Positions 24,434 to 31,987 of a stretch of 32,408 nt of DNA are shown in pieces. The first letter of the stretch is position 1. Each line of letters starts with the position of its first letter. The position numbers and the translations under genes were made by a program. Origin of the DNA: Solobacterium sp. (GTDB taxonomy: Bacteria > Bacillota_I > Bacilli_A > Erysipelotrichales > Erysipelotrichaceae); assembly GCA_017469355.1 (NCBI GenBank), contig JAFUGM010000024.1:1-32408 (forward strand), written 5' to 3'. The notes beneath the pieces are model-generated. The model saw only the letters and a program-made list of their open reading frames with translations, did not search any database and was not told the DNA's origin.

Positions 24434-25337
24434 GTGGAAAACACCTGAGTTTACGGTACGGCCTTCCGACTCCTTTGAAAAGCAGGCACTGGTCCAATCC
24501 CTGAAGAATGACACTGCAGTGCATCGGCTGTTTCGCACGCAGTCGATTCCTGAAGAAGAGCTCAACGCCTCACCGTATATGATTTCCCGCTGGCGCACTT
24601 CGCTTGAGGTGTGCCGGGGATGTCAGTCTCTGAACACGTGTCGGCAGAAGAAAACGGGCTATCGCATGGGCATTTCTTATGATGGATTACTGCAGGAAAC
24701 GCTTGAAGCCTGCCCGTATGAACGAGAGCGGCTCAAGGCAGAATCACATCTAGCCCAATATACCGTTTCGGATCTTGGGCCTTCCTTCCGTACCGTTTCC
24801 TTTGAAACGATTCCTCTGGATGGGGAGTCGGGTGATTATGTGCGTACGGTGCTTGAGGTCAGTTCTCTTTATGAAGCACATCAGGGTGCCTACATCTATG
24901 GAAATATGGGCACTGGAAAAACATATCTCTGCGCCTGTGCCGCAAATCGCGCCGCAGGGGAAGGGCACAGTACTGCGTTTGTGCACTATCCTTCCTTCTG
25001 TGAGCGGATCGCCGCAACATCTTATTCTGGTGAATACCGCCGGGAAGCGGATCTGCTTCGTGCCGCATGGATGTTGGTGATTGATGATATCGGGGCAGAG
25101 GAAGTCACTGGCCGTAATCGTCAGGTGCTGCTGTCAATTCTGGATGCGCGGATGCAGAGTGGGAAGATGACCTGGTTCAGCGGAAACGGTGACCTCAATA
25201 CCTTGCAGAATCACCTTCGGTATTCTGCTTCTGGGGAAGATACTGCCGCATCTGATCGCATCATTGAGCGAATCCGCACCCTTGCTAAACCTGTCTATCT
25301 TGATGGGGCTGACCGCAGAAGCAGTGCGGCAGGGTGA
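24426..25337 (+). CDS. dnaI: primosomal helicase loader DnaI
   Basis: DnaI is the AAA+ ATPase that places the replicative helicase on DNA. Of 303 residues, the N-terminal region has a zinc-binding-type set of cysteines (CRGCQSLNTC, then EACPYE), as in DnaI. The C-terminal AAA+ domain has Walker A GNMGTGKTY and Walker B WMLVIDDIGAEE, with the sensor region FSGNGDLNTL. ATG 24426 is preferred over 24420 because AAGGGG is seven bases from the former and only one from the latter. It overlaps the end of dnaB by eight bases. The next gene, pfkA, has its own promoter. Confidence 0.94.
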   Translation: MDEWKTPEFTVRPSDSFEKQALVQSLKNDTAVHRLFRTQSIPEEELNASPYMISRWRTSLEVCRGCQSLNTCRQKKTGYRMGISYDGLLQETLEACPYERERLKAESHLAQYTVSDLGPSFRTVSFETIPLDGESGDYVRTVLEVSSLYEAHQGAYIYGNMGTGKTYLCACAANRAAGEGHSTAFVHYPSFCERIAATSYSGEYRREADLLRAAWMLVIDDIGAEEVTGRNRQVLLSILDARMQSGKMTWFSGNGDLNTLQNHLRYSASGEDTAASDRIIERIRTLAKPVYLDGADRRSSAAG

Positions 25338-25339
25338 TA

Positions 25340-25348
25340 TGGTAGAAT
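25340..25348 (+). promoter_or_regulatory. extended -10 promoter of pfkA
   Basis: TGGTAGAAT begins just after the dnaI stop, 27 bases before the pfkA ATG, with GAGG as ribosome-binding site. No clear -35 is visible. Confidence 0.55.
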
Positions 25349-25375
25349 AGAAACGTACGTTTGAGGATAGAAATT

Positions 25376-26338
25376 ATGGTAAGAAAAATCGGTATTCTGA
25401 CATCTGGCGGTGACGCTCCGGGTATGAACGCTGCGATTCGCAGTGTGACCCGTGTCGCATTAAACAACGGTCTTGAAGTATATGGAATCAAGGATGGCTA
25501 TAAGGGACTGCTGGTAGGAGATATGTTCCGGATGGAACGCTCTTCCGTTTCCGATATCCTTTCCCGTGGGGGAACGATTCTCGGCAGTGCGCGTCTTCCG
25601 GAATTCAAGGAGGATGCGATTCAGAATCAGTGCATCAGCCATCTGAATGAAAACGGGATCGATGCATTGGTTGTTATTGGCGGGGATGGAAGTTATCGGG
25701 GCGCCCTCGCATTAACGAAAAAGGGCATTAACTGTATTGGCCTGCCCGGTACGATCGATAACGATATTTCCGGTTCGGATCTGACGATCGGCTTTGATAC
25801 AGCACTTCAGACCTGTGTGGAATGCGTGGATAAACTGCGTGATACCAGTTCTTCGCATCATCGCTGTTCCATCGTGGAAGTCATGGGCAACCATTGCGGA
25901 GACCTGGCACTGTATACTGCGATTTCCTGTGGCGCAGAGCTTGTTATTACACCAGAGACCGGCTATGACGAGCTCGAAGTGCTGGAGCGTCTGCGGTATC
26001 TTGACAGTGCGGTTCATAAGAATCATGCGATTGTCATTGTTTCTGAGAAGACCACGGATGTCCAGGCTCTGGCTTCCAAGATTTCCCAGAATACCGGATT
26101 CAGCGGCAGAGCTACGGTACTTGGCCATGTACAGCGTGGTGGCTCTCCGACACCGGCAGATCGAATGCTGGCGAGCCGGATGGGCGAAAAGGCGGTGGAT
26201 CTTCTGATGGAAGGTGTTGGCGGACACTGCGTCGGAATTGTAAATAATGCGATTACTTCCATGCCGATTGATGAGGCACTGGAAAAACCGCGTGCCAGCC
26301 GGAAGAAACTGTATCGTCTGTTTGATCGGTTATATTAA
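25376..26338 (+). CDS. pfkA: ATP-dependent 6-phosphofructokinase
   Basis: PfkA commits fructose 6-phosphate to glycolysis. The 320 residues match the bacterial enzyme: ILTSGGDAPGMNAAIR near residue 6, IKDGYKGLL, VVIGGDGSYRGA, and the catalytic GTIDNDISGSDLTIGFDTAL with the active-site Asp. HHRCSIVEVMGNHCGDLAL and GHVQRGGSPTPADR are also typical. ATG 25376 gives the family start and has GAGG nine bases upstream; TTG 25361 adds five residues. It is followed by pyk at a 39-base gap, a pair often co-transcribed for lower glycolysis. Confidence 0.98.
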   Translation: MVRKIGILTSGGDAPGMNAAIRSVTRVALNNGLEVYGIKDGYKGLLVGDMFRMERSSVSDILSRGGTILGSARLPEFKEDAIQNQCISHLNENGIDALVVIGGDGSYRGALALTKKGINCIGLPGTIDNDISGSDLTIGFDTALQTCVECVDKLRDTSSSHHRCSIVEVMGNHCGDLALYTAISCGAELVITPETGYDELEVLERLRYLDSAVHKNHAIVIVSEKTTDVQALASKISQNTGFSGRATVLGHVQRGGSPTPADRMLASRMGEKAVDLLMEGVGGHCVGIVNNAITSMPIDEALEKPRASRKKLYRLFDRLY

Positions 26339-26377
26339 GCATTACACAACAGGAAGTTACGAAAGGGGTAGTGAATT

Positions 26378-27817
26378 ATGGAATCAGAAATGCGTCATCT
26401 GTTTAAGAAAACCAAGGTGGTCTGTACGATTGGACCGGCCAGTGAAGATAAGGAAACCATTCTCAAGCTTGCCTATGCAGGAATGAATATCGTTCGTATG
26501 AATTTCTCGCACGGCACACATGAAGAACATCTGGAACGGATTAAGATGGTTCGGGAAGTCAGTGACCAGAGCGGAATTAATCTTGCGCTTGCGTTAGATA
26601 CCAAAGGACCGGAAATCCGACTGGGAAATTTTGTGAATGATGAAGAAGAATATAAAAAGGGTGAAATCGTCTACGTCACAAAAGAAGAGATCGAAGGCAC
26701 CCATGAGCGGTTTCATATCATGTGTCCGGAACTGTTTGCGGACCTGAAGCCGGAGAACTATATTCTGATTAATGATGGAAAAATGAAACTCACCGTTCTG
26801 GAAAATAATGGTGAGGAGTTGAAGTGCCGGGTGGACGTGAATGGACCGATTTCTTCCCATAAGGGATGTAATGTGCCGGGCGTCAAGCTGTCCATGCCAT
26901 TTCTGTCTCAGAAGGACTCGGAAGATCTTCGCTTTGGCTGCCGGAATGATGTAGATTTCATCTTCGCATCTTTCTGCCGCAGAGCCAGTGATGTCAATGC
27001 GATCCGTAAGATACTGATTGAAGAAGGAAAACCTCGCATTCAGATTATTGCCAAGATTGAGAACCAGGAAGGCTTTGATAACCTGGATTCCATTCTGGAA
27101 GCTGCGGATGGCGTTATGGTTGCCCGTGGTGATCTGGGCGTAGAAATCCCGACTCACATGGTTCCGGTATATCAGAAGGCAATCATCCAGAAAGCCAATA
27201 CGGTAGGAAAACCGGTCATTACCGCGACCCATATGCTCGACAGTATGACGCATAACCCCCGCTGCACAAGAGCGGAGGCGAGTGATGTGCTTAATGCGGT
27301 GCTTGATGGATCGGATGGTGTCATGTTAAGTGCAGAAACCGCTGCTGGTGAATATCCGGTAGAGGCATGTGAAATGATGTCGGAGATCTCGGAAGAGGCA
27401 GAAAGCATCATCCCGTATCGGGATCGTCTGGAAGTATCGAAGCGTTCTTCCAACAAAACGATTCAGGATGCGGTCGGAATTGCGATTTCTGATGCGACGC
27501 TTACCCTGGATAATGTAGGTGCAGTTGTTGTATTCACTCAGGGTGGTACAACTGCACGCCGTATTTCCAAGTTCCGGCCATGTGTACCGATTCTTGCGAT
27601 TACCTTCTCCAAGAGCACACAGCGTAAGCTGGAAAGCTACTGGGGTGTTACACCGCTGTTCTCTGATGTTCAGAACAGTATGACTAATGACGATGATCTT
27701 GCCTGTCTGTTTGCGAAGGATTATGGAATTCGTCCGGGCCAGCTGATTATCCTTTCTGCTGGATACCCGACCGGAGAAGGCTCCGCAAACATGATGAAGA
27801 TCATTCCTGTAAAATAA
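26378..27817 (+). CDS. pyk: pyruvate kinase
   Basis: Pyk makes ATP and pyruvate from phosphoenolpyruvate at the end of glycolysis. Of 479 residues, the barrel domain carries KVVCTIGPAS, NIVRMNFSHG, DTKGPEIRLG, the signature IIAKIENQEGFDNLD with the catalytic lysine, and MVARGDLGVEIP, with MLDSMTHNPRCTRAEASDV. The length fits the form without the extra C-terminal PEP-utiliser domain found in bacilli. GAAAGGGG precedes the ATG at 26378; ATG 26390 is a less likely start. A hairpin follows the stop. Confidence 0.98.
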   Translation: MESEMRHLFKKTKVVCTIGPASEDKETILKLAYAGMNIVRMNFSHGTHEEHLERIKMVREVSDQSGINLALALDTKGPEIRLGNFVNDEEEYKKGEIVYVTKEEIEGTHERFHIMCPELFADLKPENYILINDGKMKLTVLENNGEELKCRVDVNGPISSHKGCNVPGVKLSMPFLSQKDSEDLRFGCRNDVDFIFASFCRRASDVNAIRKILIEEGKPRIQIIAKIENQEGFDNLDSILEAADGVMVARGDLGVEIPTHMVPVYQKAIIQKANTVGKPVITATHMLDSMTHNPRCTRAEASDVLNAVLDGSDGVMLSAETAAGEYPVEACEMMSEISEEAESIIPYRDRLEVSKRSSNKTIQDAVGIAISDATLTLDNVGAVVVFTQGGTTARRISKFRPCVPILAITFSKSTQRKLESYWGVTPLFSDVQNSMTNDDDLACLFAKDYGIRPGQLIILSAGYPTGEGSANMMKIIPVK

Positions 27818-27824
27818 GCCACTT

Positions 27825-27849
27825 CAGGGCACGAGAACAGTGCCCTGTT
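27825..27849 (+). terminator. hairpin after pyk, weak terminator
   Basis: Perfect 8-bp stem CAGGGCAC/GTGCCCTG with a seven-base loop, but only TT before the sequence turns mixed. It may attenuate rather than stop transcription into the next gene, whose ribosome-binding site starts within ten bases. Confidence 0.5.
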
Positions 27850-27869
27850 ATGATGCAGGGGAGGTATTT

Positions 27870-28499
27870 ATGAAATCACTTACTTATCTTGGACACAGCT
27901 GCTTCTGCCTGGAAGCCGAAAATGGCTGGCGTGTGGTCTTTGACCCATATCAGAACGGTTCGGTTCCCGGTCTCGAACTTCCTGCCCTGAGCGCCGATGT
28001 GGTGCTCTGCTCGCACGGGCATGCGGACCATAACGCGAGTGACTTGATTCAGATTGAACCGGTTCATACTTCTCCATATACGATTACAACCATGGAAACC
28101 GATCATGATGATCAGGGTGGAAGTCTAAGGGGAAAAAGCAATGTGACGATTCTCTCTAACGCAGAAGAGAAGATTATCCATCTGGGGGATCTTGGCCGGG
28201 ATCTTACGGATGAGGAAGCAGCTCAGCTCCTTGACGCAGACCTGCTGATGATTCCCTGCGGTGGCTTCTATACCATTGATGCGGCACAGGCCGGAGCGAT
28301 CATCAAACAGCTTCATCCTGAACTTGCGGTGCTGATGCATTATCGTACGGATGAACATGGCTATGAGGTGATCGAACATCTCTCTGCCATCATTGAGGTT
28401 CTTCCTGAAACAAGAATCCTTGAAACTTCCGTACTTGAAGGAAATAAGGAACAGGGAATTGTGGCGTTAACTGCCGATCGAAGCGTAATTCATTCATAA
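27870..28499 (+). CDS. metallo-beta-lactamase-fold hydrolase (UPF0173/UlaG-like)
   Basis: A 209-residue MBL-fold protein. It has the N-terminal LTYLGHSCFCLE strand, the metal motif SHGHADHNASD near residues 49-59, and IHLGDLG in the middle. MHYRTDEHG near residue 159 supplies a further histidine. Family members include UlaG-like lactonases and uncharacterised metal-dependent hydrolases; the substrate is not known. ATG 27870 is chosen for AGGGGAGG five bases upstream; an in-frame GTG at 27840 falls inside the hairpin stem of the pyk terminator. The next gene starts nine bases after the stop. Confidence 0.85.
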   Translation: MKSLTYLGHSCFCLEAENGWRVVFDPYQNGSVPGLELPALSADVVLCSHGHADHNASDLIQIEPVHTSPYTITTMETDHDDQGGSLRGKSNVTILSNAEEKIIHLGDLGRDLTDEEAAQLLDADLLMIPCGGFYTIDAAQAGAIIKQLHPELAVLMHYRTDEHGYEVIEHLSAIIEVLPETRILETSVLEGNKEQGIVALTADRSVIHS

Positions 28500-28508
28500 G
28501 GAGAAACG

Positions 28509-29114
28509 ATGGAACGATACAGCCGTATCACACGTATGGCAATCACTGCACTTGGATGCCTGATACTGGGGTGTGGAATCGGGCTCTGCGATCATGCGGG
28601 GCTTGGCACGGACCCATTTACCGTACTGTTAGTGGGAATGCAGGTGCAGCTTGGGGGAACCGTTGGAACATTGAATCTGATTGTCTGCCTTATCATGTTG
28701 GTGATTGCGTGGCTGACGGATCGAAAGCTGATCTCATTGATCTCCTTTCTGGCGGTAGTATGTTCCAGTGCTGGAATTGATCTTATGGGAATGGTATTCC
28801 CTGGCCGCAGCGTGGCACTACTTCCCTCGATACTGTTTCTTGGGGCAGGGGAACTACTCTATTCCTTTGGGACGGCAGTGGCCATTGTGCCAGAAGCAGG
28901 GATGGATGCCTATAATGCGTTTCTGACGTCTGTCAGTCAGCTGCTGCATTGTTCCTATAAAGCTGCCCGCTGGGGTGTTGAAGCGGTATTTCTGATCGGT
29001 GGATTTCTGCTGGGAGGGATTGTCGGCGCAGGAACTGTGGTATCTTTAATCCTGACGGCACCGTTAGTGGAATGGATTGCCAACCATCTTCGTCAATGGC
29101 TGATTTCTCGTTAG
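28509..29114 (+). CDS. YczE/YitT-type integral membrane protein
   Basis: A 201-residue protein with five or so hydrophobic segments. The N-terminal motif GIGLCDHAGLGTDPFTVLLVG (a conserved glycine-rich turn with GTDP) and the similar MDAYNAFLTSV later are typical of the YczE/YyaS/YitT group. Its role is unknown: some relatives affect secretion or lipopeptide production. AAGGAG precedes the ATG, and the gap to the upstream MBL gene is nine bases, so the two are probably co-transcribed. The gene ends 79 bases before the terminator at 29194-29220. Confidence 0.75.
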   Translation: MERYSRITRMAITALGCLILGCGIGLCDHAGLGTDPFTVLLVGMQVQLGGTVGTLNLIVCLIMLVIAWLTDRKLISLISFLAVVCSSAGIDLMGMVFPGRSVALLPSILFLGAGELLYSFGTAVAIVPEAGMDAYNAFLTSVSQLLHCSYKAARWGVEAVFLIGGFLLGGIVGAGTVVSLILTAPLVEWIANHLRQWLISR

Positions 29115-29142
29115 CACATCCACAGGAAAAGTGATGAAATTA

Positions 29143-29162
29143 TTTTGACAAATTTGTTAAAA
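29143..29162. repeat. 20-bp near-palindrome in the gap before the heat-shock genes
   Basis: TTTTGACAAA and TTTGTTAAAA form an inverted repeat with one mismatch and include a TTGACA. It is a plausible regulator site, but no matching -10 box is seen. Confidence 0.35.
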
Positions 29163-29193
29163 ATATTTTCTTAAATCACAATAGTAATGCTTG

Positions 29194-29220
29194 AAAATGG
29201 CTTTATACAGCCATTTTTTA
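29194..29220 (+). terminator. rho-independent terminator
   Basis: A perfect 9-bp stem AAAATGGCT/AGCCATTTT with a six-base loop, followed by T's. It isolates the heat-shock promoter from the upstream operon. Confidence 0.8.
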
Positions 29221-29233
29221 TTATGAAGAGAAA

Positions 29234-29260
29234 TTAGCACTCAGGTATTGACAGTGCTAA
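29234..29260. promoter_or_regulatory. CIRCE operator (HrcA binding site)
   Basis: TTAGCACTC-N9-CAGTGCTAA differs from the consensus TTAGCACTC-N9-GAGTGCTAA at one base. It overlaps the -35 box of the small heat-shock promoter, so HrcA binding would block it. The hrcA gene is not in the window. Confidence 0.93.
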
Positions 29261-29278
29261 ATTTATGATTAATATAAT
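29248..29278 (+). promoter_or_regulatory. promoter of the small heat-shock operon
   Basis: A perfect TTGACA (29248-29253), a 19-base spacer and TATAAT (29273-29278). The -35 sits inside the CIRCE element. Confidence 0.75.
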
Positions 29279-29321
29279 GGGTGTAGCCAATCAGAAGGCT
29301 AAGACTTGGAGGTAAAAACAT

Positions 29322-29744
29322 ATGGTATATATTCCTGTAAAACGCAACAGCGTATTCGATGATCTGATTGATGATGTATTTGGAACTCCTGGATTTACAA
29401 GTGGAAGTTCCTTGATGAAAACAGACATCCGTGAGAAAGACGGTATGTATCTTCTGGACATTGATCTTCCGGGATTTCGGAAAGAGGATATTCGGATTTC
29501 TCTCTATAACGGAAATCTGACTGTAACCGCAGAACATAACAAGACCGAGGAAGAAAAGAGTGCCGAAGGACGTATCATCCGTCAGGAACGCTATATGGGT
29601 TCCTGCTCGAGAACCTGGTATGTCGGCGATGCGATTAAGGATACTGATATTAAAGCCGGATTCAAAGATGGCATTCTGACACTTGAAGTTCCGAGCGAAA
29701 AGAAAAAGGAAGCAGAAGAGAAGAAGTTCATTAACATCCTGTAA
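29322..29744 (+). CDS. Hsp20 small heat-shock protein (first of two)
   Basis: A 140-residue alpha-crystallin-fold chaperone that holds unfolding proteins. The core begins TDIREKDGMYLLDIDLPGFRKEDI and includes YNGNLTVTAEHN. The C-terminal IXI-type motif is INI in FINIL, which links dimers into oligomers. GGAGG lies just upstream. It is the first gene under the CIRCE promoter and is followed after 22 bases by a paralogue with about half its residues identical, so the pair arose by tandem duplication. An HrcA-regulated Hsp20 is known but less common than HrcA control of groESL and dnaK. Confidence 0.95.
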   Translation: MVYIPVKRNSVFDDLIDDVFGTPGFTSGSSLMKTDIREKDGMYLLDIDLPGFRKEDIRISLYNGNLTVTAEHNKTEEEKSAEGRIIRQERYMGSCSRTWYVGDAIKDTDIKAGFKDGILTLEVPSEKKKEAEEKKFINIL

Positions 29745-29766
29745 GCAGGAGAAGGAGGAAATTAAT

Positions 29767-30177
29767 ATGATGAGATTTGCGCCTATGACAAGTAATAACT
29801 GGTTCGATTCCTTTCTGGAATCGTTTGGAGTAAATGATCGCTCCCTGATGAAAACGGATATCCGTGAAAAGGATGGACGGTTCTATCTGGATATTGATCT
29901 TGCGGGCTATCATAAGGAAGATATCAGCATCTCCCTCTATAACGGCACTCTCACAGTGACTGCCAATCAGAACTCCTCCAATGAGGAAACTGATCAAAGC
30001 GGTCGCCTCATTCGTAAGGAACGTTACAGCGGAACCTGTTCCAGAAGCTGGAATATCGGAGAGGGTATTTCGGAAACAGATATTCACGCCGCATTTGAAA
30101 ACGGTGTACTGACGGTGGATCTTCCTTCAGAAGCGAAGAAAGAAGAACCGCAGGAAAAACAGATCGCGATTCAATAA
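29767..30177 (+). CDS. Hsp20 small heat-shock protein (second of two)
   Basis: A 136-residue paralogue of the preceding gene, sharing MKTDIREKDG, ISLYNGTLTVTA and ENGVLTVDLPSEAKKE with only small changes. The C-terminal motif is IAI in the last four residues, equivalent to INI in the first protein. The start is ATG 29767, with AAGGAGG eight bases before it. The longer open frame reaching 29683 would cross the end of the upstream gene and is not needed. The operon ends at the terminator at 30211-30240. Two copies may form mixed oligomers. Confidence 0.95.
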   Translation: MMRFAPMTSNNWFDSFLESFGVNDRSLMKTDIREKDGRFYLDIDLAGYHKEDISISLYNGTLTVTANQNSSNEETDQSGRLIRKERYSGTCSRSWNIGEGISETDIHAAFENGVLTVDLPSEAKKEEPQEKQIAIQ

Positions 30178-30210
30178 CGAAGCAGATCGAACGAATCTCC
30201 CCCAACGGTT

Positions 30211-30240
30211 GAGCCCATCCAGAAACGGATGGGCTTTTTT
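30211..30240 (+). terminator. rho-independent terminator of hsp20 operon
   Basis: Stem AGCCCATCC/GGATGGGCT with a six-base loop, then six T. Confidence 0.9.
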
Positions 30241-30244
30241 CATG

Positions 30245-30289
30245 AAAAAAGTGATCCGAAGCAGCAGTGTTGACTGCGCTTGGATCACT
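30245..30289 (-). terminator. rho-independent terminator of the RHH-like gene
   Basis: AGTGATCC, AAGC and GCAGT pair with ACTGC, GCTT and GGATCACT, giving about 17 pairs with two single-base bulges and a four-base loop. On the minus strand the stem is followed by TTTTTT. It lies 41 bases beyond the stop at 30330. Confidence 0.8.
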
Positions 30290-30329
30290 GATGCGGCCCA
30301 AGAGGGGGGTGGAAGCCGCTTGTGGTGGA

Positions 30330-30527
30330 TCAGTTGGATGGAGAACTCTCTTCCAGCATTGCTTTGAACCAGGCCGTGCGATTGTCCATCTGTTCGAGAC
30401 GCTCAATCAACTCCCGGTCATGACGAGTGTTCAGTTTGAACACATACCGTTTCACATACTTCTTCTGGTAATCGAGATTGTAGTCGGCCCGTTTTTTGCG
30501 GGCTCGTTTTGACAGTTTCTGACTCAT
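30330..30527 (-). CDS. small ribbon-helix-helix-like DNA-binding protein
   Basis: A 65-residue, strongly basic protein. After a Lys/Arg-rich arm (residues 4-14) comes a candidate beta strand YVFKLNT, a helix HDRELIERLEQM and a second helix RTAWFKAMLEE, the layout of the Arc/MetJ ribbon-helix-helix fold. Such dimers bind operators through the strands. An inverted repeat of 9+9 bases lies between its -10 box and the start, so autoregulation is likely. AGGAGG precedes ATG 30527 by eight bases on the minus strand. No toxin partner is adjacent; the amino-acid permease is divergent and could be its target. Identity as RHH is inferred from pattern only. Confidence 0.65.
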   Translation of the reverse strand: MSQKLSKRARKKRADYNLDYQKKYVKRYVFKLNTRHDRELIERLEQMDNRTAWFKAMLEESSPSN

Positions 30528-30541
30528 GCACAACACCTCCT

Positions 30542-30561
30542 ATGATTGGTACACCAATCAT
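30542..30561. promoter_or_regulatory. inverted-repeat operator
   Basis: ATGATTGGT and ACCAATCAT are perfect complements separated by two bases. The site lies between the -10 box and the AGGAGG of the RHH-like gene and overlaps the -10 by two bases, so occupancy would block that promoter. It also faces the permease gene. Confidence 0.7.
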
Positions 30562-30588
30562 TATACGTTGATTCGAACTTTTGTGCAA
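30560..30588 (-). promoter_or_regulatory. promoter of the RHH-like gene
   Basis: On the minus strand, TTGCAC (30583-30588), a 17-base spacer, then TATAAT (30560-30565). Confidence 0.65.
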
Positions 30589-30650
30589 GCCCTGAAATGA
30601 AAAAAGTTGATTGTGTGCTATTGTGATCAGGAAGAAGGGGAGACAACCGA

Positions 30651-31808
30651 ATGAAAGCGAAAACAAAAATTGCAAATCTGACATTTGCGGAGGCTTCAAG
30701 CATCATCATTGGACACGGAGTTGGAAGTGGGATTCTGGCCGTACCATATCTTGCCAGCAGAAACTCCCTGCGTGACCTGCTTGTTGTAATTGTGCTGGCG
30801 TATACGATCAACCTGCTTCTGCATTTGATGATTGCGGATCTCTCGCTGAATAATCACGGTGCACAGTTTGTGAAGTGTTTCGAGAATGAACTGTTTACCG
30901 GCAAACTCAAGAAGGTCGCAACCTGGGCCGCATTTGGTTTGTTGGGAATATCGGTATTAGTTAACGTGGCTGGATTTATCGCTGGAGGAGCAGCGGTATT
31001 TGAATCCTGGTTTGGACTACCTTCCAGAATTGGTATGATTCTTTACTATCTGCTTGCGTCCGGAGTAGTTCTTTATGGATTGAAGATAGTCGGGATCTTT
31101 GAGACATATGCGGTTGTGATGATGGTAGCTGTCATGGCTGTACTTGGGTTTGCGGTTGTCTCAGGAACCACGTATCCTTTACCAACGACCTTTGTTTCAT
31201 TGACCAATGTGCTTGCGCTCTATTCTATGATTTCGTTTTCTCTGTCTGCAGTAATGTCTGTTCCGCAGGTTGTCAAAGGACTGGATGGAGACCCGGTGAA
31301 AATACGTTGGTCGATTGCGGCAGGAACCGGTGTCAACGCTGCTTTGATTCTTCTGGTGACGTTTATTACCCTGTTTGGGGCAGGTCGTGATATTACCGGA
31401 AGCGGTGCGCTTGTGGACCTCTCCGCAAAACTTGGAGGATGGGTTGGGTCCGTTGGATATCTGTTTTCTCTGCTTGCGCTGTCCACCTCATTCTGGGCCA
31501 ATACATTGAATCTCAGAGATATCATGAATGAACAGACCGGATGGAGTGAATCGGTAAGTTTTGGGGCAGGATCGCTTCCCTGTCTTTTACTGGCATTATT
31601 AGGCCTGAACAGCTTTGTTGGATTTACACGTCTTGCGGGAGTTATTCAGGTGATGACTGGAATTGGGGTAATACTGGCATTTCATAAATCAAGAAAACGC
31701 ACCGGCCAGGCTGCGGTGTCTGGGAAGTTTGGCGTCGTGCTCTTTGAAGCGGTTGTGATTCTCAGCTCCCTTGTCGCAACGATTGGATCGGTGCTGCCAG
31801 TGAAATAG
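30651..31808 (+). CDS. amino-acid permease (aromatic/hydroxy amino-acid type)
   Basis: A 385-residue membrane protein with about eleven hydrophobic segments. The first segment carries the transporter signature IIIGHGVGSGILAVPYLA, like the unwound helix of APC-fold permeases. The length and this helix suggest the HAAAP group (Tyr/Trp/Ser/Thr transporters), but the substrate is not readable. AGGGGAG precedes ATG 30651. It is divergent from the small RHH-like gene; the shared gap of 123 bases holds the inverted-repeat operator. No good promoter is seen for this direction. The end of the gene has no strong terminator, only a T-rich hairpin-like stretch near 31841-31858. Confidence 0.8.
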   Translation: MKAKTKIANLTFAEASSIIIGHGVGSGILAVPYLASRNSLRDLLVVIVLAYTINLLLHLMIADLSLNNHGAQFVKCFENELFTGKLKKVATWAAFGLLGISVLVNVAGFIAGGAAVFESWFGLPSRIGMILYYLLASGVVLYGLKIVGIFETYAVVMMVAVMAVLGFAVVSGTTYPLPTTFVSLTNVLALYSMISFSLSAVMSVPQVVKGLDGDPVKIRWSIAAGTGVNAALILLVTFITLFGAGRDITGSGALVDLSAKLGGWVGSVGYLFSLLALSTSFWANTLNLRDIMNEQTGWSESVSFGAGSLPCLLLALLGLNSFVGFTRLAGVIQVMTGIGVILAFHKSRKRTGQAAVSGKFGVVLFEAVVILSSLVATIGSVLPVK

Positions 31809-31872
31809 AAAATAATGAAAAGGATTATTGTAATGGTGCTAGAAAAATCTTTTTTTCTCGTTGAAATACAGC

Positions 31873-31878
31873 TATAAT
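31873..31878 (+). promoter_or_regulatory. candidate -10 box of the Rpn-type gene
   Basis: TATAAT lies in an AT-rich gap (31809-31987), about 110 bases before the start. No clear -35 is seen. The leader is long for this window. Confidence 0.4.
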
Positions 31879-31987
31879 TTGAGTACAAAATAATACTAAA
31901 ACAAAAATTTCTGCAATTTTCTTAAAGAACTTCCGGGGAGAATGGACCTTCGCTCGCTAAAAAGTAAGTGCAAGGAGGCAAAAGGTT

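Noticed and set aside
26594-27253. Minus-strand open frame of 219 codons opposite pyk
   Set aside because: The pyruvate kinase frame is unambiguous; the antisense frame has no motifs.
29683-29766. Extended N-terminus of the second Hsp20
   Set aside because: It would read through the end of the first hsp20 gene in another frame; the AAGGAGG before ATG 29767 marks the start.
30537-30650. Possible T-box or riboswitch before the amino-acid permease
   Set aside because: The gap is too short and is already occupied by the divergent promoter and operator; no T-box sequence or specifier-loop structure is seen.
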